Assembly: GCA_000754455.1 (NCBI GenBank) | Contig: JNSE01000037.1 | Span: 1-26,662 of the forward strand | DNA: 26,662 nucleotides | Direction: 5' to 3' | From: an actinobacterium acAMD-2 | GTDB taxonomy: Bacteria > Actinomycetota > Actinomycetes > UBA12327 | Part shown: positions 15,060 through 23,087 of the stretch, piece after piece | How positions within the stretch are numbered: the first letter of the stretch is position 1 | Layout: each line of letters begins with the position of its first letter | Notes under the pieces: model-generated | Seen by the model: only the letters and a program-made list of their open reading frames with translations | The model's database searches: none | Told to the model about the DNA's origin: nothing | Program-made: the position numbers and the translations under genes

Positions 15060-16505
15060 ATGAGTGCGAAGTCGTTGCCCCAAGCCTGGGAACAGGTATG
15101 GCGAGCTGCACCAGAGGCAGTGGTGCTGATCGATAGATCGGGACAGACGCATTCAGCACAACAGGTAATGGATGAAAGCGCGCAGCGCGCAGCCTCACTG
15201 GCGGCTAGCGGTGTGCGAACAGGGTCAACCGTGTTGATGTCGTGCTCACCCAGTGTTGATTTGATCTTGACCTACATCGCGCTCATGCGTTTAGGGGTGA
15301 CGATCGTGCCGGCCAATACCGGGTACACCGATCGCGAACTGGAATACATCGTTGATGATGCCAAGCCGGTGGCCGCTGTCGTTGATGAACCAGCCAAGCT
15401 CCGGTGGCTTGAGCGCCACGGTGTCGAGATGGTGATCGGGCCTTCTCTTGACCTTCCGCAGGCTCCGGTCATGGCGGACTTGCCTACGGTTGACGCCACC
15501 TCAGCGGCCTTTATTGCCTATACCTCTGGAACCACCGGTGCACCCAAAGGTGCGGTGTTGACGCATGCCAATTTGTTAGCAGGTTCACAGAGCCTGAAGC
15601 AGGTGTGGGAGTGGACAGCATCCGATCGATTGGTCTTGGCGTTGCCCCTGTTTCACATGCACGGCTTGGGTATTTGTCTGAATACCTTGTTGTTAGCCGG
15701 CAGCAGTGCGGTAGTCCTGGAGAAGTTCACCGTCGATGGGGTCTTTGATGCGATCGCTGAATTTAACGCCACGATATTTTCTGGCGTGCCGACGATGTAT
15801 TCGCGCATCGCTGCCTCTGATCGAGTTACCGAATTGGCATCCCTGCGCGTGGCTATGAGCGGCTCAGCGCCATTGCCGATATCGGTGTGGAATCGAATCG
15901 CTAAACGCAGTGGGGTTCAGATCCTTGAGCGTTATGGGATGACCGAGACTGTGGTCCTCACGTCAAACCCAGTTGATGGAATGCGTAAAGCCGGAACTGT
16001 CGGTCGGCCCATACCTGGCGTTGAACTGCGATTGGGTGAAGGCAATGCAGTCGAAGTGCGCGGCGCGAATGTCTTTAGTGGGTACCTTGACCGCCCGCAT
16101 GCAACCGAAGCCGCCTTTACTGCGGATGGGTGGTTTCGCACCGGTGATGTGGGTTCGATTGATGACGATGGCTACCTCAGTTTGGTTGGGCGAACGAGTG
16201 AATTGATCATCTCCGGTGGTTTCAATGTGTATCCACGCGAACTAGAAGACGTGCTGCGCGAGCATCCGTTAGTCATAGATATCGCGGTTGTTGGAACTCC
16301 GGATGAGGAATGGGGCGAGATCGTTACCGGGTATGTGGTTCTTGATGAATCCGCCTCGGCTTATTCCTCGTGGCCAGACACCTTGATGGCGCATGCCTCT
16401 GAGCGGCTAGCTCCCTTCAAGATTCCGCGCCGGTGGCACCGCTTGCCCGAATTGCCACGCAATGCCATGGGCAAGGTCGTGCGCTCGGAGCTCACACCCC
16501 CGTAA
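15060..16505 (+). CDS. AMP-forming acyl-CoA synthetase, malonyl-CoA synthetase (MatB)-like
   Basis: A 481-residue adenylate-forming enzyme that activates a carboxylic acid with ATP and joins it to CoA. It carries the P-loop AYTSGTTGAPKG (153-164), LPLFHMHGLG (195-204), ERYGMTET (290-297), TGDVG (361-365), GRTSELIISGGFNVYP (377-392) and the C-terminal RNAMGKV with catalytic Lys472. The RYGMTE motif and short length are like MatB and mycobacterial FadD36, so malonate or a short dicarboxylate/acyl substrate is possible. The earlier in-frame start at 15009 adds 17 unlikely residues. It is the first gene of a probable operon with the amidase and two solute-binding lipoproteins. Substrate uncertain. 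Confidence 0.88.
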   Translation: MSAKSLPQAWEQVWRAAPEAVVLIDRSGQTHSAQQVMDESAQRAASLAASGVRTGSTVLMSCSPSVDLILTYIALMRLGVTIVPANTGYTDRELEYIVDDAKPVAAVVDEPAKLRWLERHGVEMVIGPSLDLPQAPVMADLPTVDATSAAFIAYTSGTTGAPKGAVLTHANLLAGSQSLKQVWEWTASDRLVLALPLFHMHGLGICLNTLLLAGSSAVVLEKFTVDGVFDAIAEFNATIFSGVPTMYSRIAASDRVTELASLRVAMSGSAPLPISVWNRIAKRSGVQILERYGMTETVVLTSNPVDGMRKAGTVGRPIPGVELRLGEGNAVEVRGANVFSGYLDRPHATEAAFTADGWFRTGDVGSIDDDGYLSLVGRTSELIISGGFNVYPRELEDVLREHPLVIDIAVVGTPDEEWGEIVTGYVVLDESASAYSSWPDTLMAHASERLAPFKIPRRWHRLPELPRNAMGKVVRSELTPP

Positions 16506-16510
16506 GGCTC

Positions 16511-16516
16511 TACATT
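16511..16516 (+). promoter_or_regulatory. Putative internal leaderless -10 before the amidase gene
   Basis: TACATT ends 6 nt before the ATG at 16523, with no Shine-Dalgarno in the 17-base gap after the synthetase stop. It may allow separate transcription of the downstream genes. Confidence 0.35.
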
Positions 16517-16522
16517 GGTGAC

Positions 16523-17353
16523 ATGAGCGTTCGAGTCGGCCTATTGCAGTTGCGAGTAGATGACAGCGAAACAGTGGCTGATCGCAAGATCCGAGTCGTG
16601 GAATTGGTTTCCTCGGTGTTAGCAGGTCAAGCAAGTGGCTTGAAACGTGTGGGAACAGTCGGCGCAACGCAATCACTTGATGTCTTGGTCTTACCGGAAC
16701 TGTGGACTGTTGGCGCACATAACAGCGCGATGATGCTGGCGCATCCCGAACCCCTTGACGGGGAACTGATTGCCGATCTTTGTGTGCTTGCACGGTCATC
16801 ACAGACGTGGATCTATGCGGGGTCTTTCCCCGAACTTGATGGTTCGCACCGGTTCAATACAACCGTTGTCATAAGTGATGAGGGTGTCGTTGTCGGTAGG
16901 TATCGAAAGATCCACTTGTTTGGGTTTGATTCGGGTGAAGCTGCTGTTCTGACTGCAGGACCGGAACTGGTGGTAATCGATTCCCCGCTGGGAGCAACAG
17001 GTTTGGCAACGTGTTATGACGCGCGCTTCCCAGAGCTCTTCCGTGGACTCCTTGACCGCGGCGCCGAATCGTTTGTCATCCCATCGGGCTGGCCCACGGC
17101 GCGCATTGAGCACTGGCGCACACTCTTGAAGGCCCGTGCCATTGAAAACTTGGCCTGGACTCTTGGATGCAATCAAGTCGGGGTTCAGGCTGGAGTAGAA
17201 CTGGGCGGTGCGTCGATGGTGATCGAACCTTGGGGGCAGGTCATCGCTGAAGCCCCTACCGATGAAGAATGTCTTCTGCTCGCCGAAGTAGATCTTTCGC
17301 TCGTTACTCGTTCTCGAGATGCGTTTCCCGCCCTTAAAGATAGAAAACTGTAA
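16523..17353 (+). CDS. Nitrilase-family carbon-nitrogen hydrolase (omega-amidase/Nit-like)
   Basis: A 276-residue cytoplasmic amidase. The Glu-Lys-Cys triad is visible: Glu59 (VLPELW), Lys129 (YRKIHLF) and Cys164 (LATCYDARFPEL). The C-terminal RARAIEN-type motif is also present (KARAIENLAW). The motif set is closest to Nit1/Nit2 omega-amidases, which hydrolyse alpha-ketoglutaramate or similar amides, though the specific substrate is unknown. The reading from 16433 would overlap the synthetase, so the ATG at 16523 with the MSVRVGLLQL opening is chosen. It lies between an acyl-CoA synthetase and two amino-acid-type binding proteins, which suggests nitrogen-compound use. Confidence 0.88.
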   Translation: MSVRVGLLQLRVDDSETVADRKIRVVELVSSVLAGQASGLKRVGTVGATQSLDVLVLPELWTVGAHNSAMMLAHPEPLDGELIADLCVLARSSQTWIYAGSFPELDGSHRFNTTVVISDEGVVVGRYRKIHLFGFDSGEAAVLTAGPELVVIDSPLGATGLATCYDARFPELFRGLLDRGAESFVIPSGWPTARIEHWRTLLKARAIENLAWTLGCNQVGVQAGVELGGASMVIEPWGQVIAEAPTDEECLLLAEVDLSLVTRSRDAFPALKDRKL

Positions 17354-17379
17354 ATATCCCCCATCAAGGAGTTCCACTC

Positions 17380-18264
17380 ATGCGTCGCCTCATTGCAGTA
17401 CTGGCTGCCTTCACCCTCAGTTTGGGAATGTTGACTGCCTGTTCACCGGGAAGTTCACAGTCGACGTCTGCGGATAACGCCAAGACGGTTGATGCGTATT
17501 TGAGCGCTTTGATTCCGAAGAAGTACCAAGGGGCAACGATTCAAGTCGCTACAGATGCCACCCTCGCGCCTAATGCGTTTGTTGATCCGGAAACTCAGCA
17601 GCTGGTGGGCGCAGATATTGACCTCATCAACGCCGCTGCTGAGGTACTGAAAATTAAGGTCACCTTCGTCAATGTCCCGTTTGAGAAAGTCATCAGTGGA
17701 GTAACCAAAGGCACTTATCCGGTAGGGGCTTCATCCATTGTTGCCACTCGGGCGCGGGAAAAGAACATGGATCTAGTGAGCTACCTGAAATCAAGCCCAC
17801 GCTTTTTTGTTGCCAAGGGAGATGCCTTTACCAAGGCAACAGCGTTATGTGGGAAGACTGTTGCTGTCGCGGCAGGAGGGGTGTATGTCGACGAGTTGAA
17901 GACGCTGTCAGCGACATGTCCTAAGACAACACCAATCACCATCGAGCAGTCAACCGACCAAAGTGCTGCAACGCAGGCTGTTATTGATGGCAAGGCATAT
18001 GCCAGCGTTGCCAGCGGGCCAGTTGCTACGTGGACGGTAAAGGAATCCGAGGGCAAGTTGGAACTGACCGGAGAGCCTTTGGCTCCCTTTACTTATGGTT
18101 TCGCGATCGCGAAGAAGTCCGGACTAGCCCCGGCCTTCCTCACGGCAGTCAACTCCCTGATTACCCAGGGCAAATACACCGAGATCTTGAAAAAGTGGGG
18201 GCTTGAAGACTCGACAGTTAAGACGTCAACCATTAATCCACGGACGAGTAAGAAGACATCATGA
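17380..18264 (+). CDS. Family 3 ABC transporter substrate-binding lipoprotein (copy 1)
   Basis: A 294-residue lipoprotein. The signal peptide ends in lipobox LTAC with Cys21 as lipidation site. The mature part has the two-lobed fold of amino-acid-binding proteins: IQVATDATLAPNAF, VGADIDLINAAAEVL, VSYLKS, LCGKTVAV, and C-terminal LITQGKYTEILKKWGL. Two internal cysteines (in LCGKTVAV and ATCPKTT) are shared with the next gene and may form a disulfide. AAGGAG upstream is a good ribosome binding site. No permease or ATPase gene is near, so it may feed a transporter encoded elsewhere or act as a sensor. It overlaps the second copy by 4 bases (ATGA). Confidence 0.92.
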   Translation: MRRLIAVLAAFTLSLGMLTACSPGSSQSTSADNAKTVDAYLSALIPKKYQGATIQVATDATLAPNAFVDPETQQLVGADIDLINAAAEVLKIKVTFVNVPFEKVISGVTKGTYPVGASSIVATRAREKNMDLVSYLKSSPRFFVAKGDAFTKATALCGKTVAVAAGGVYVDELKTLSATCPKTTPITIEQSTDQSAATQAVIDGKAYASVASGPVATWTVKESEGKLELTGEPLAPFTYGFAIAKKSGLAPAFLTAVNSLITQGKYTEILKKWGLEDSTVKTSTINPRTSKKTS

Positions 18265-19145
18265 TGGCGTTCAGCAAGAAACTCGCCGGAGCGCTGGTGA
18301 TCGTGTTGACGGTGACCTGTGTAAGTGCGTGTGGAACGGCAAAGGTTGCCTCGTCGCCACAAAACACCACCGCGCCCCTGGATAAGAAGATCTCGGGTTC
18401 GGTGCCTGATCGCTACCGGGACCAACCGTTGATTATTGCGACCGATGCGTCGTTGGCGCCGATGGAATTAGTTGCTGGGAAAAAGAAGTCCATCGTTGGC
18501 GCCGATATAGACATAGTCAATGCGCTAGCTTCAACGATGGGGCTGAAGGTCATTATTCAAAATGTGGACTTCAACAAGATCGTCAGTGGCGTGAATTCCG
18601 GCGCTTATGACCTGGGCGTATCGAGCATCACCGATACGCCGGCTCGGGAGACGAAGGTGGACTTCGTGACGTACTTCCAGGCTGGGATTTCGTATTACGT
18701 GCGAAAAGGGGCAGCGAAGGTTGCTCAACCAGCCGACCTTTGCGGCCAACGAGTGGCTGTTCAAGAAGGAACGATTCTTGAAACTCTTGCGGTAAAGCAA
18801 AAGCCGCTGTGCGACAAGGCCGAACCGTTGTCCATCGTCCGGTTTCCGCAGCAAACACAAGCAACCCAAGCGGTGATTAACAAGAAAGCAGATGTCACCC
18901 TCTCGGACACTCCTATTGCCTCCTGGGCGGTGCGCAACTCCAAAGGCAAACTCGTACTTTCGGGCGATCCTTTTGACGTTTCCCCGTACGGAATTGCCGT
19001 TGCAAAGGGAAGTGGGCTGACCGAACCATTGCAAAAGGCAGTCAACAAGATCATTGCCAATGGGGTCTACGACAACATCTTGTTGAAGTGGGGACTACAA
19101 GCCGGGGCTGTCGAGAAGTCTCAAGTCAACATGGCTGTTAGTTAG
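18261..19145 (+). CDS. Family 3 ABC transporter substrate-binding lipoprotein (copy 2)
   Basis: A 294-residue paralogue of the previous gene. Lipobox VSAC gives Cys24. Shared motifs are IATDASLAP, VGADIDIVNALAS, VSGV, DFVTYFQ, LCGQRVAV and NGVYDNILLKWGL. The ligand-contact region differs: SSITDTPARE here against SSIVATRARE in copy 1, and SDTPIASW against SGPVATW. Different ligands are therefore plausible. The start overlaps the upstream stop by 4 bases, showing translational coupling of a tandem duplication that has diverged. Its 3' end faces an MFS gene on the other strand with a 40-base gap. Confidence 0.92.
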   Translation: MMAFSKKLAGALVIVLTVTCVSACGTAKVASSPQNTTAPLDKKISGSVPDRYRDQPLIIATDASLAPMELVAGKKKSIVGADIDIVNALASTMGLKVIIQNVDFNKIVSGVNSGAYDLGVSSITDTPARETKVDFVTYFQAGISYYVRKGAAKVAQPADLCGQRVAVQEGTILETLAVKQKPLCDKAEPLSIVRFPQQTQATQAVINKKADVTLSDTPIASWAVRNSKGKLVLSGDPFDVSPYGIAVAKGSGLTEPLQKAVNKIIANGVYDNILLKWGLQAGAVEKSQVNMAVS

Positions 19146-19185
19146 AGCGGTCCTGGGATTCCTTTGTGCCACGGAAACTTTATGT

Positions 19186-20817
19186 CTAGAACACCTGCGG
19201 GCTAGGCGCTAGTTGCCCGGTGTTGGCTTCTGCGAGAGCACTGCTGGCATCGCGGTCGAAGGATTTCCTAGCAGCGAAGATCAGGACTGCGCCGATGGAG
19301 AATGGAAGGATGAGAGAGGCAATGCCAAATGAAATTCCCTGTTTCAGGGCTTCGGTGGTTTCTTGACCGCTGAATGAAGTGTTGATCACGAGTTGCGATA
19401 TCGCGAAGACAAGAAGAGCCCCGGTGGAAGCACCGATGGTAATGAGGAACTGGGCAATACCAAATCCACTGCCTCGCTTTGAAGCCGGAAGCACATCGCT
19501 GGTGGATGCCCCAATATTTGCAAGAGCGGTGATATTGAAGGCGTTAATGAAGACAAAGAGCACAATTTTTGGCAGGAGACCAGGAGTAATCACAAAGAGG
19601 ACCAAGCAAAGTGCCGACAGAGCAAGACTCGATGCGGCTATCGTGACTCGGCCGCCGGGGTTCTTTCGTGCGACGCGGTCACCAATGATTGAGCCAATGA
19701 TACTTCCGAGAATGAGGCCTAAGCTTCCAACGGGCCCAGTCAGCAACGTTGCTTCTTTGGCCCCGAGGTCGTTGATGCGTTCAAAATAAATCGTGACGGT
19801 AGAGAACAGTCCCGAGAAACCGGCGAACAACAGCATTTGTCCCAAAATGATGTAGCGCAAGGTGCGAATGCTCAGAACTTGCTTGATTCGGCCAAGCATG
19901 GAAGGTTCGCCTGAATCTTCGTCCATCGCATGTTCGACGTTGATGGGCACCCCGGGGTCTGCGGGATCAAATGCAGCTGCTTTATCCAGGGATATGGGCT
20001 TTGCGCTTGCGTCTACGACGATCGATGAGTTGGACGGCCCGCTTACTGTGCTCGAAGGAGCTTCACTTGCCATCGCGCTGCTGTTCGCTGGCAGGGTACT
20101 TTGTGCATTGGCCGCTTCTGCCAACTGAGAGATCTCATCTGCGAGCCCTCGTTTGGGTTCGCGGACTACAAAGCGGACGGCAAGAGCAAGAATCAGTGCA
20201 GGAATACCCATGACGAGGAATGCTGCGCGCCAGCCGTAGGCGTCGGAAATCACACCACCGATGACCAAGCCCAGCGGCAATCCAAAGTATTCCATTGCAC
20301 GCAAGATCGCGAAGGCTCGACTGCGAACAGCCGTTGGATAGAGGTCTCCTGCTAAGGATGCTGAGGCTGGGATTGTCAGCGGAGTGGCGGTACCTAGGAG
20401 GAGCCGGGCGAGAAAGAACAAGGCGAACGTCGGTGCGAGTGCTGAGCCAAACGAGAGTAATGACCAGATGCCGATGACGATGGACAGGATCCAGGTGCGA
20501 TTGCGCGTGTCTGCGAACTTTCCAGCGGGTACAACCAAGAGAAGCGCGGCGATTGACGGCGCGGAGAGGAGAACGCCTGTCAAGAGTTCACTGATTTGAA
20601 ACTCTTCCTTGAGCGCGCTGAGTGAACCAGCCAAAACGGTGTTTTCCGCACGGTCTACGAGCCCAATTCCACCCAGCATGATGGCGCTGGTCCAACCGAA
20701 CGGAGCTGCTTTCTTGAGGTTGATTCGACGCGGACCCCTGCCAGGGAAGGCCTCCATCTCCACCTCAAAGTCGCTGACCATGGTTGCCCCAGTTGATCCG
20801 GGCGTGGGCTGACTCAT
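19186..20817 (-). CDS. Major facilitator superfamily transporter (copy 1 of a tandem pair)
   Basis: A 543-residue, probably 12-helix transporter. The first half has the MFS loop signature AGKFADTRNRTW and the RLLLGTATPLTIPASASLAGDLYPT helix region, then GLPLGLVIGG and REPKRG at the end of helix 6. A long, partly acidic central cytoplasmic loop of about 90 residues (about 220-312) separates the halves and is unusually long for the family. The second half has GSIIGDRVARKNPGGR and LPASKRGSGFGIAQ. GGAGG sits 5 nt before the ATG. The substrate is unknown; organic acid or drug export are family options. It is downstream of its paralogue on the same strand. Confidence 0.9.
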   Translation of the reverse strand: MSQPTPGSTGATMVSDFEVEMEAFPGRGPRRINLKKAAPFGWTSAIMLGGIGLVDRAENTVLAGSLSALKEEFQISELLTGVLLSAPSIAALLLVVPAGKFADTRNRTWILSIVIGIWSLLSFGSALAPTFALFFLARLLLGTATPLTIPASASLAGDLYPTAVRSRAFAILRAMEYFGLPLGLVIGGVISDAYGWRAAFLVMGIPALILALAVRFVVREPKRGLADEISQLAEAANAQSTLPANSSAMASEAPSSTVSGPSNSSIVVDASAKPISLDKAAAFDPADPGVPINVEHAMDEDSGEPSMLGRIKQVLSIRTLRYIILGQMLLFAGFSGLFSTVTIYFERINDLGAKEATLLTGPVGSLGLILGSIIGSIIGDRVARKNPGGRVTIAASSLALSALCLVLFVITPGLLPKIVLFVFINAFNITALANIGASTSDVLPASKRGSGFGIAQFLITIGASTGALLVFAISQLVINTSFSGQETTEALKQGISFGIASLILPFSIGAVLIFAARKSFDRDASSALAEANTGQLAPSPQVF

Positions 20818-20890
20818 CGATCCTCCAAGAGTGGAAATTAGGGCAACACAAGTAAAATCAGGTTAGATTGCTTTCCCCTGTTTTGGGGTA

Positions 20891-20945
20891 GGCGCGCGCG
20901 CCTTGAGTCGCTGAACCTGGCGGGAACAACCCACCTGGTTCAGCG
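20891..20945. repeat. Palindrome and long imperfect hairpin between the two MFS genes
   Basis: GGCGCGCGCGCC (20891-20902) is a perfect 12-base palindrome. Next to it, CGCTGAACC (20909-20917) pairs with GGTTCAGCG (20937-20945), and GG/CC and GGG/CCC inner pairs extend the stem around two mismatches with a 5-nt loop. No T-run follows on either strand. It may be a U-less terminator for the upstream MFS gene (minus strand) or an RNA-processing element. Confidence 0.5.
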
Positions 20946-20963
20946 CCTGAAGATTCGAAGGGC

Positions 20964-22559
20964 TCAGTGGATCGGTGCTGAGGGGGTGGCAAATCCGTCT
21001 TTAGCTTCCGCACGCGCGGCGGCCGCATCCTGGTCGTAAGAGGACCTGGCCTTCAGTAGAAGAAGTGATCCTATAAGGAGGGGAATCAGCAGAGATCCAA
21101 CTCCAATCGAGATCCCTAGTCGGAGGGTCCGCTCAGTTTCGCCTCCAAGAGCGCTGACCACGATTTGAGAAACTATGCCTTGGACGAAGAAGGCACCAAA
21201 GGCTGATCCCAAGGTGATGAGCAATTGTGAGACGGCAAAGCCGCTTCCTCGTCTGGAAGCTGGCAAGACGTCAGCAGTAGCAGCGCCAAGGTTTGCTAAG
21301 GCGATGATGTTGCACAGATTGATCACGAAAAAGAAGCCAATTTTCACCGGGACCTCCGGTGCTAGTACAAAGAAGAAGAGGCACGGGACGGAAATACCCA
21401 ACGCCAAAGCGCTGATAGTAATTCGATAAGATTGCTTCTTTTTTGCTAACGCATCTCCGATTGCAGCTCCCAGGAACGCGCCCAGGACAAGTCCAGCTCC
21501 CCCAATCGCGCCCGTTATCGCCCCAGCGTTTGCAAGAGAAAGAGAGGTTGTGCGCGTGAAGTACGTGACGGCGGTGGCGAAAAGGCCGGCAAAAGCGATG
21601 AAGAGAAGCATTTGCGCGATGATGAGAAGCCTCAGCGTTCGGATTGAGAGCACCTCTTTGAATTGTTTACCTATGCCTTTAAATGTAAAGATTGGCGCTG
21701 AGTCGGTTATATCAATTGACGGTTCTGAAGATCGGTCAAGGACGCTGGCAGCCTCATTAACGAGGGATATATCGCCTGGCCCGCTAATTCCGGGACCTTC
21801 TGGCTGCTTCGTTTCTCCATTCTCTAAAGCATTTGGCGTCATGTTTTGAGTGTCGCTTTCGATCTCGGAAGCGAGTCTTGTCATTTCGTCAGCCAGTCCT
21901 CTGCGGGGTTCGCGAAAAAGTAGAAAAGTTGCGAGTGCCATTAAGAGAGCTGGCACACCGAGGACAAGAAATGATGCGCGCCATCCGTACTGTTCGGCAA
22001 TTTTTGCACCCAAGACGGTCCCGAGTGGCAGGCCAAAGTACTCGAGACCTCGCAGAATTGTGAAGGCAGTGCTTCGAACTTTCGTTGTGTATAGATCCCC
22101 CACCAGTGAAGCTGAGGCCGGAATACCCAGTGGAGAGGCCATACCGAGGAGAATCCGAGCGATCAGAAGGGCAAAGAATGTCGGTGCAGCAGCAGAAGCA
22201 AATGAAAGCACCGCCCAGGCGCCAATCACGGCAGTGAGAAGCAGTTTTCTATTGGCCTTGTCTGCCAATTGACCTGCCAATGCCACGAGAGCAATGGCCG
22301 CCAATGATGGTGCTGAAAGGAGAATGCCAATTCCAAATTCGGATACTCCGAATTCCTCTTTGATGAGCGGCGTAACTGCCCCAAGTACCGACCCGTCAGC
22401 CCTGTCAACAAGCGCAATGATGCCGAGGAGAAAGACAGGTGACCAGCCCAGGGGAGCGGACTTAAGCAAGTTCACGCGGCGAGGAGGCTTGCCGGCGAGG
22501 ACAACCATTTCGGTTTCAAATTGGCTGTTCAGGGTGGCACCACTTTTTCGAGTAGACAT
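20964..22559 (-). CDS. Major facilitator superfamily transporter (copy 2 of a tandem pair)
   Basis: A 531-residue paralogue of the neighbouring MFS protein. Shared blocks include PPRR/PRRINL before helix 1, ALVDRA, FGVSEFGIGILLSAPSLAA, LADKANRK, RILLGMASPLGIPASASLVG and LPASRRGSGFA. It also has a long central loop (about 95 residues) rich in Ser, Glu and Pro. No clear Shine-Dalgarno is seen at the start (22559), and the upstream sequence is not a clean leaderless promoter. The two copies may form an operon, but the 146-base gap with a strong hairpin suggests separate or attenuated expression. Substrate unknown. Confidence 0.9.
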   Translation of the reverse strand: MSTRKSGATLNSQFETEMVVLAGKPPRRVNLLKSAPLGWSPVFLLGIIALVDRADGSVLGAVTPLIKEEFGVSEFGIGILLSAPSLAAIALVALAGQLADKANRKLLLTAVIGAWAVLSFASAAAPTFFALLIARILLGMASPLGIPASASLVGDLYTTKVRSTAFTILRGLEYFGLPLGTVLGAKIAEQYGWRASFLVLGVPALLMALATFLLFREPRRGLADEMTRLASEIESDTQNMTPNALENGETKQPEGPGISGPGDISLVNEAASVLDRSSEPSIDITDSAPIFTFKGIGKQFKEVLSIRTLRLLIIAQMLLFIAFAGLFATAVTYFTRTTSLSLANAGAITGAIGGAGLVLGAFLGAAIGDALAKKKQSYRITISALALGISVPCLFFFVLAPEVPVKIGFFFVINLCNIIALANLGAATADVLPASRRGSGFAVSQLLITLGSAFGAFFVQGIVSQIVVSALGGETERTLRLGISIGVGSLLIPLLIGSLLLLKARSSYDQDAAAARAEAKDGFATPSAPIH

Positions 22560-23049
22560 CTAGATCGGTAGCCCTTCAATTGGCAAAACTCCTGAGAATA
22601 CACAACACCACATCAAGGGATTTCGCTCGCTCAAGGGGCAAGGCACGACTGATTTTCGGGCTTTCTGGCCTTTGCCAAAGCCGCAATCATGCTCGGGTTG
22701 GTCTTACCAGGGGAAACCGCCCTTTTGGGGCACGTGTAGGACGGAAGTGGTGGGATACCGTTCGGGCATTCCTCGACAAGCATGGTGGCAAGGAAGTCAT
22801 TAGCTGGCGCTGGGTTGCTGCGCTCCGCACACATCGGCGGCCGGCGACGTCAACATCGCATCATCGATTCCTCACGCCTAGTTCGTGCCTGAGTGAGTAC
22901 AAAGACAGGGTCTTAATCGCGCTAGCGGTGTGTACGAAGCCTCTAACAACGCGTGTTCACCATTCCTAATCTTGAATCACTGTTTGTAGGGATCTGTTGA
23001 TCCGAAGACAGGTTGGTTCAAGTGACCAAACTGCTTTCGATGTGGTGAA
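22560..23049. other. Long intergenic region with no convincing gene
   Basis: About 490 bases between the MFS gene and the LPATG surface protein. Open frames exist on both strands (22580-22969 plus, 22631-22834 minus), but neither shows a recognisable motif, a ribosome binding site or coding-like composition. It may contain promoters of the two divergent flanking genes, an untranslated RNA or a decayed gene. I see no tRNA, terminator or repeat array in it. Confidence 0.4.
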
Positions 23050-23083
23050 TCACCCATCCCGTGAGTGCACAGGGGATGGGTGA
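23050..23083 (+). promoter_or_regulatory. Perfect 11-bp hairpin at the start region of the LPATG surface protein gene
   Basis: TCACCCATCCC (23050-23060) pairs exactly with GGGATGGGTGA (23073-23083), with a 12-nt loop. The right arm ends 4 nt before the ATG at 23088 and contains the only G-rich stretch that could bind the ribosome. The hairpin could hide it, as in translational regulation or an RNA thermometer. The palindrome TGACGTCA (23081-23088) overlaps the end. Alternatively the inverted repeat is a protein operator. Confidence 0.5.
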
Positions 23084-23087
23084 CGTC

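Noticed and set aside
14992..15198. Long N-terminal extension of the short-chain dehydrogenase
   Set aside because: It runs across the divergent promoter and into the acyl-CoA synthetase gene; the Rossmann motif and GAGGA site fit the ATG at 14991.
16433..16522. Earlier start for the amidase inside the synthetase gene
   Set aside because: The nitrilase fold begins at MSVRVGLLQL (16523); the 30 extra residues are out-of-frame shadow of the synthetase end.
22580..22969. 129-codon open frame on the plus strand
   Set aside because: No ribosome binding site, odd Arg/His/Ser-rich composition and no recognisable motif; treated as non-coding.
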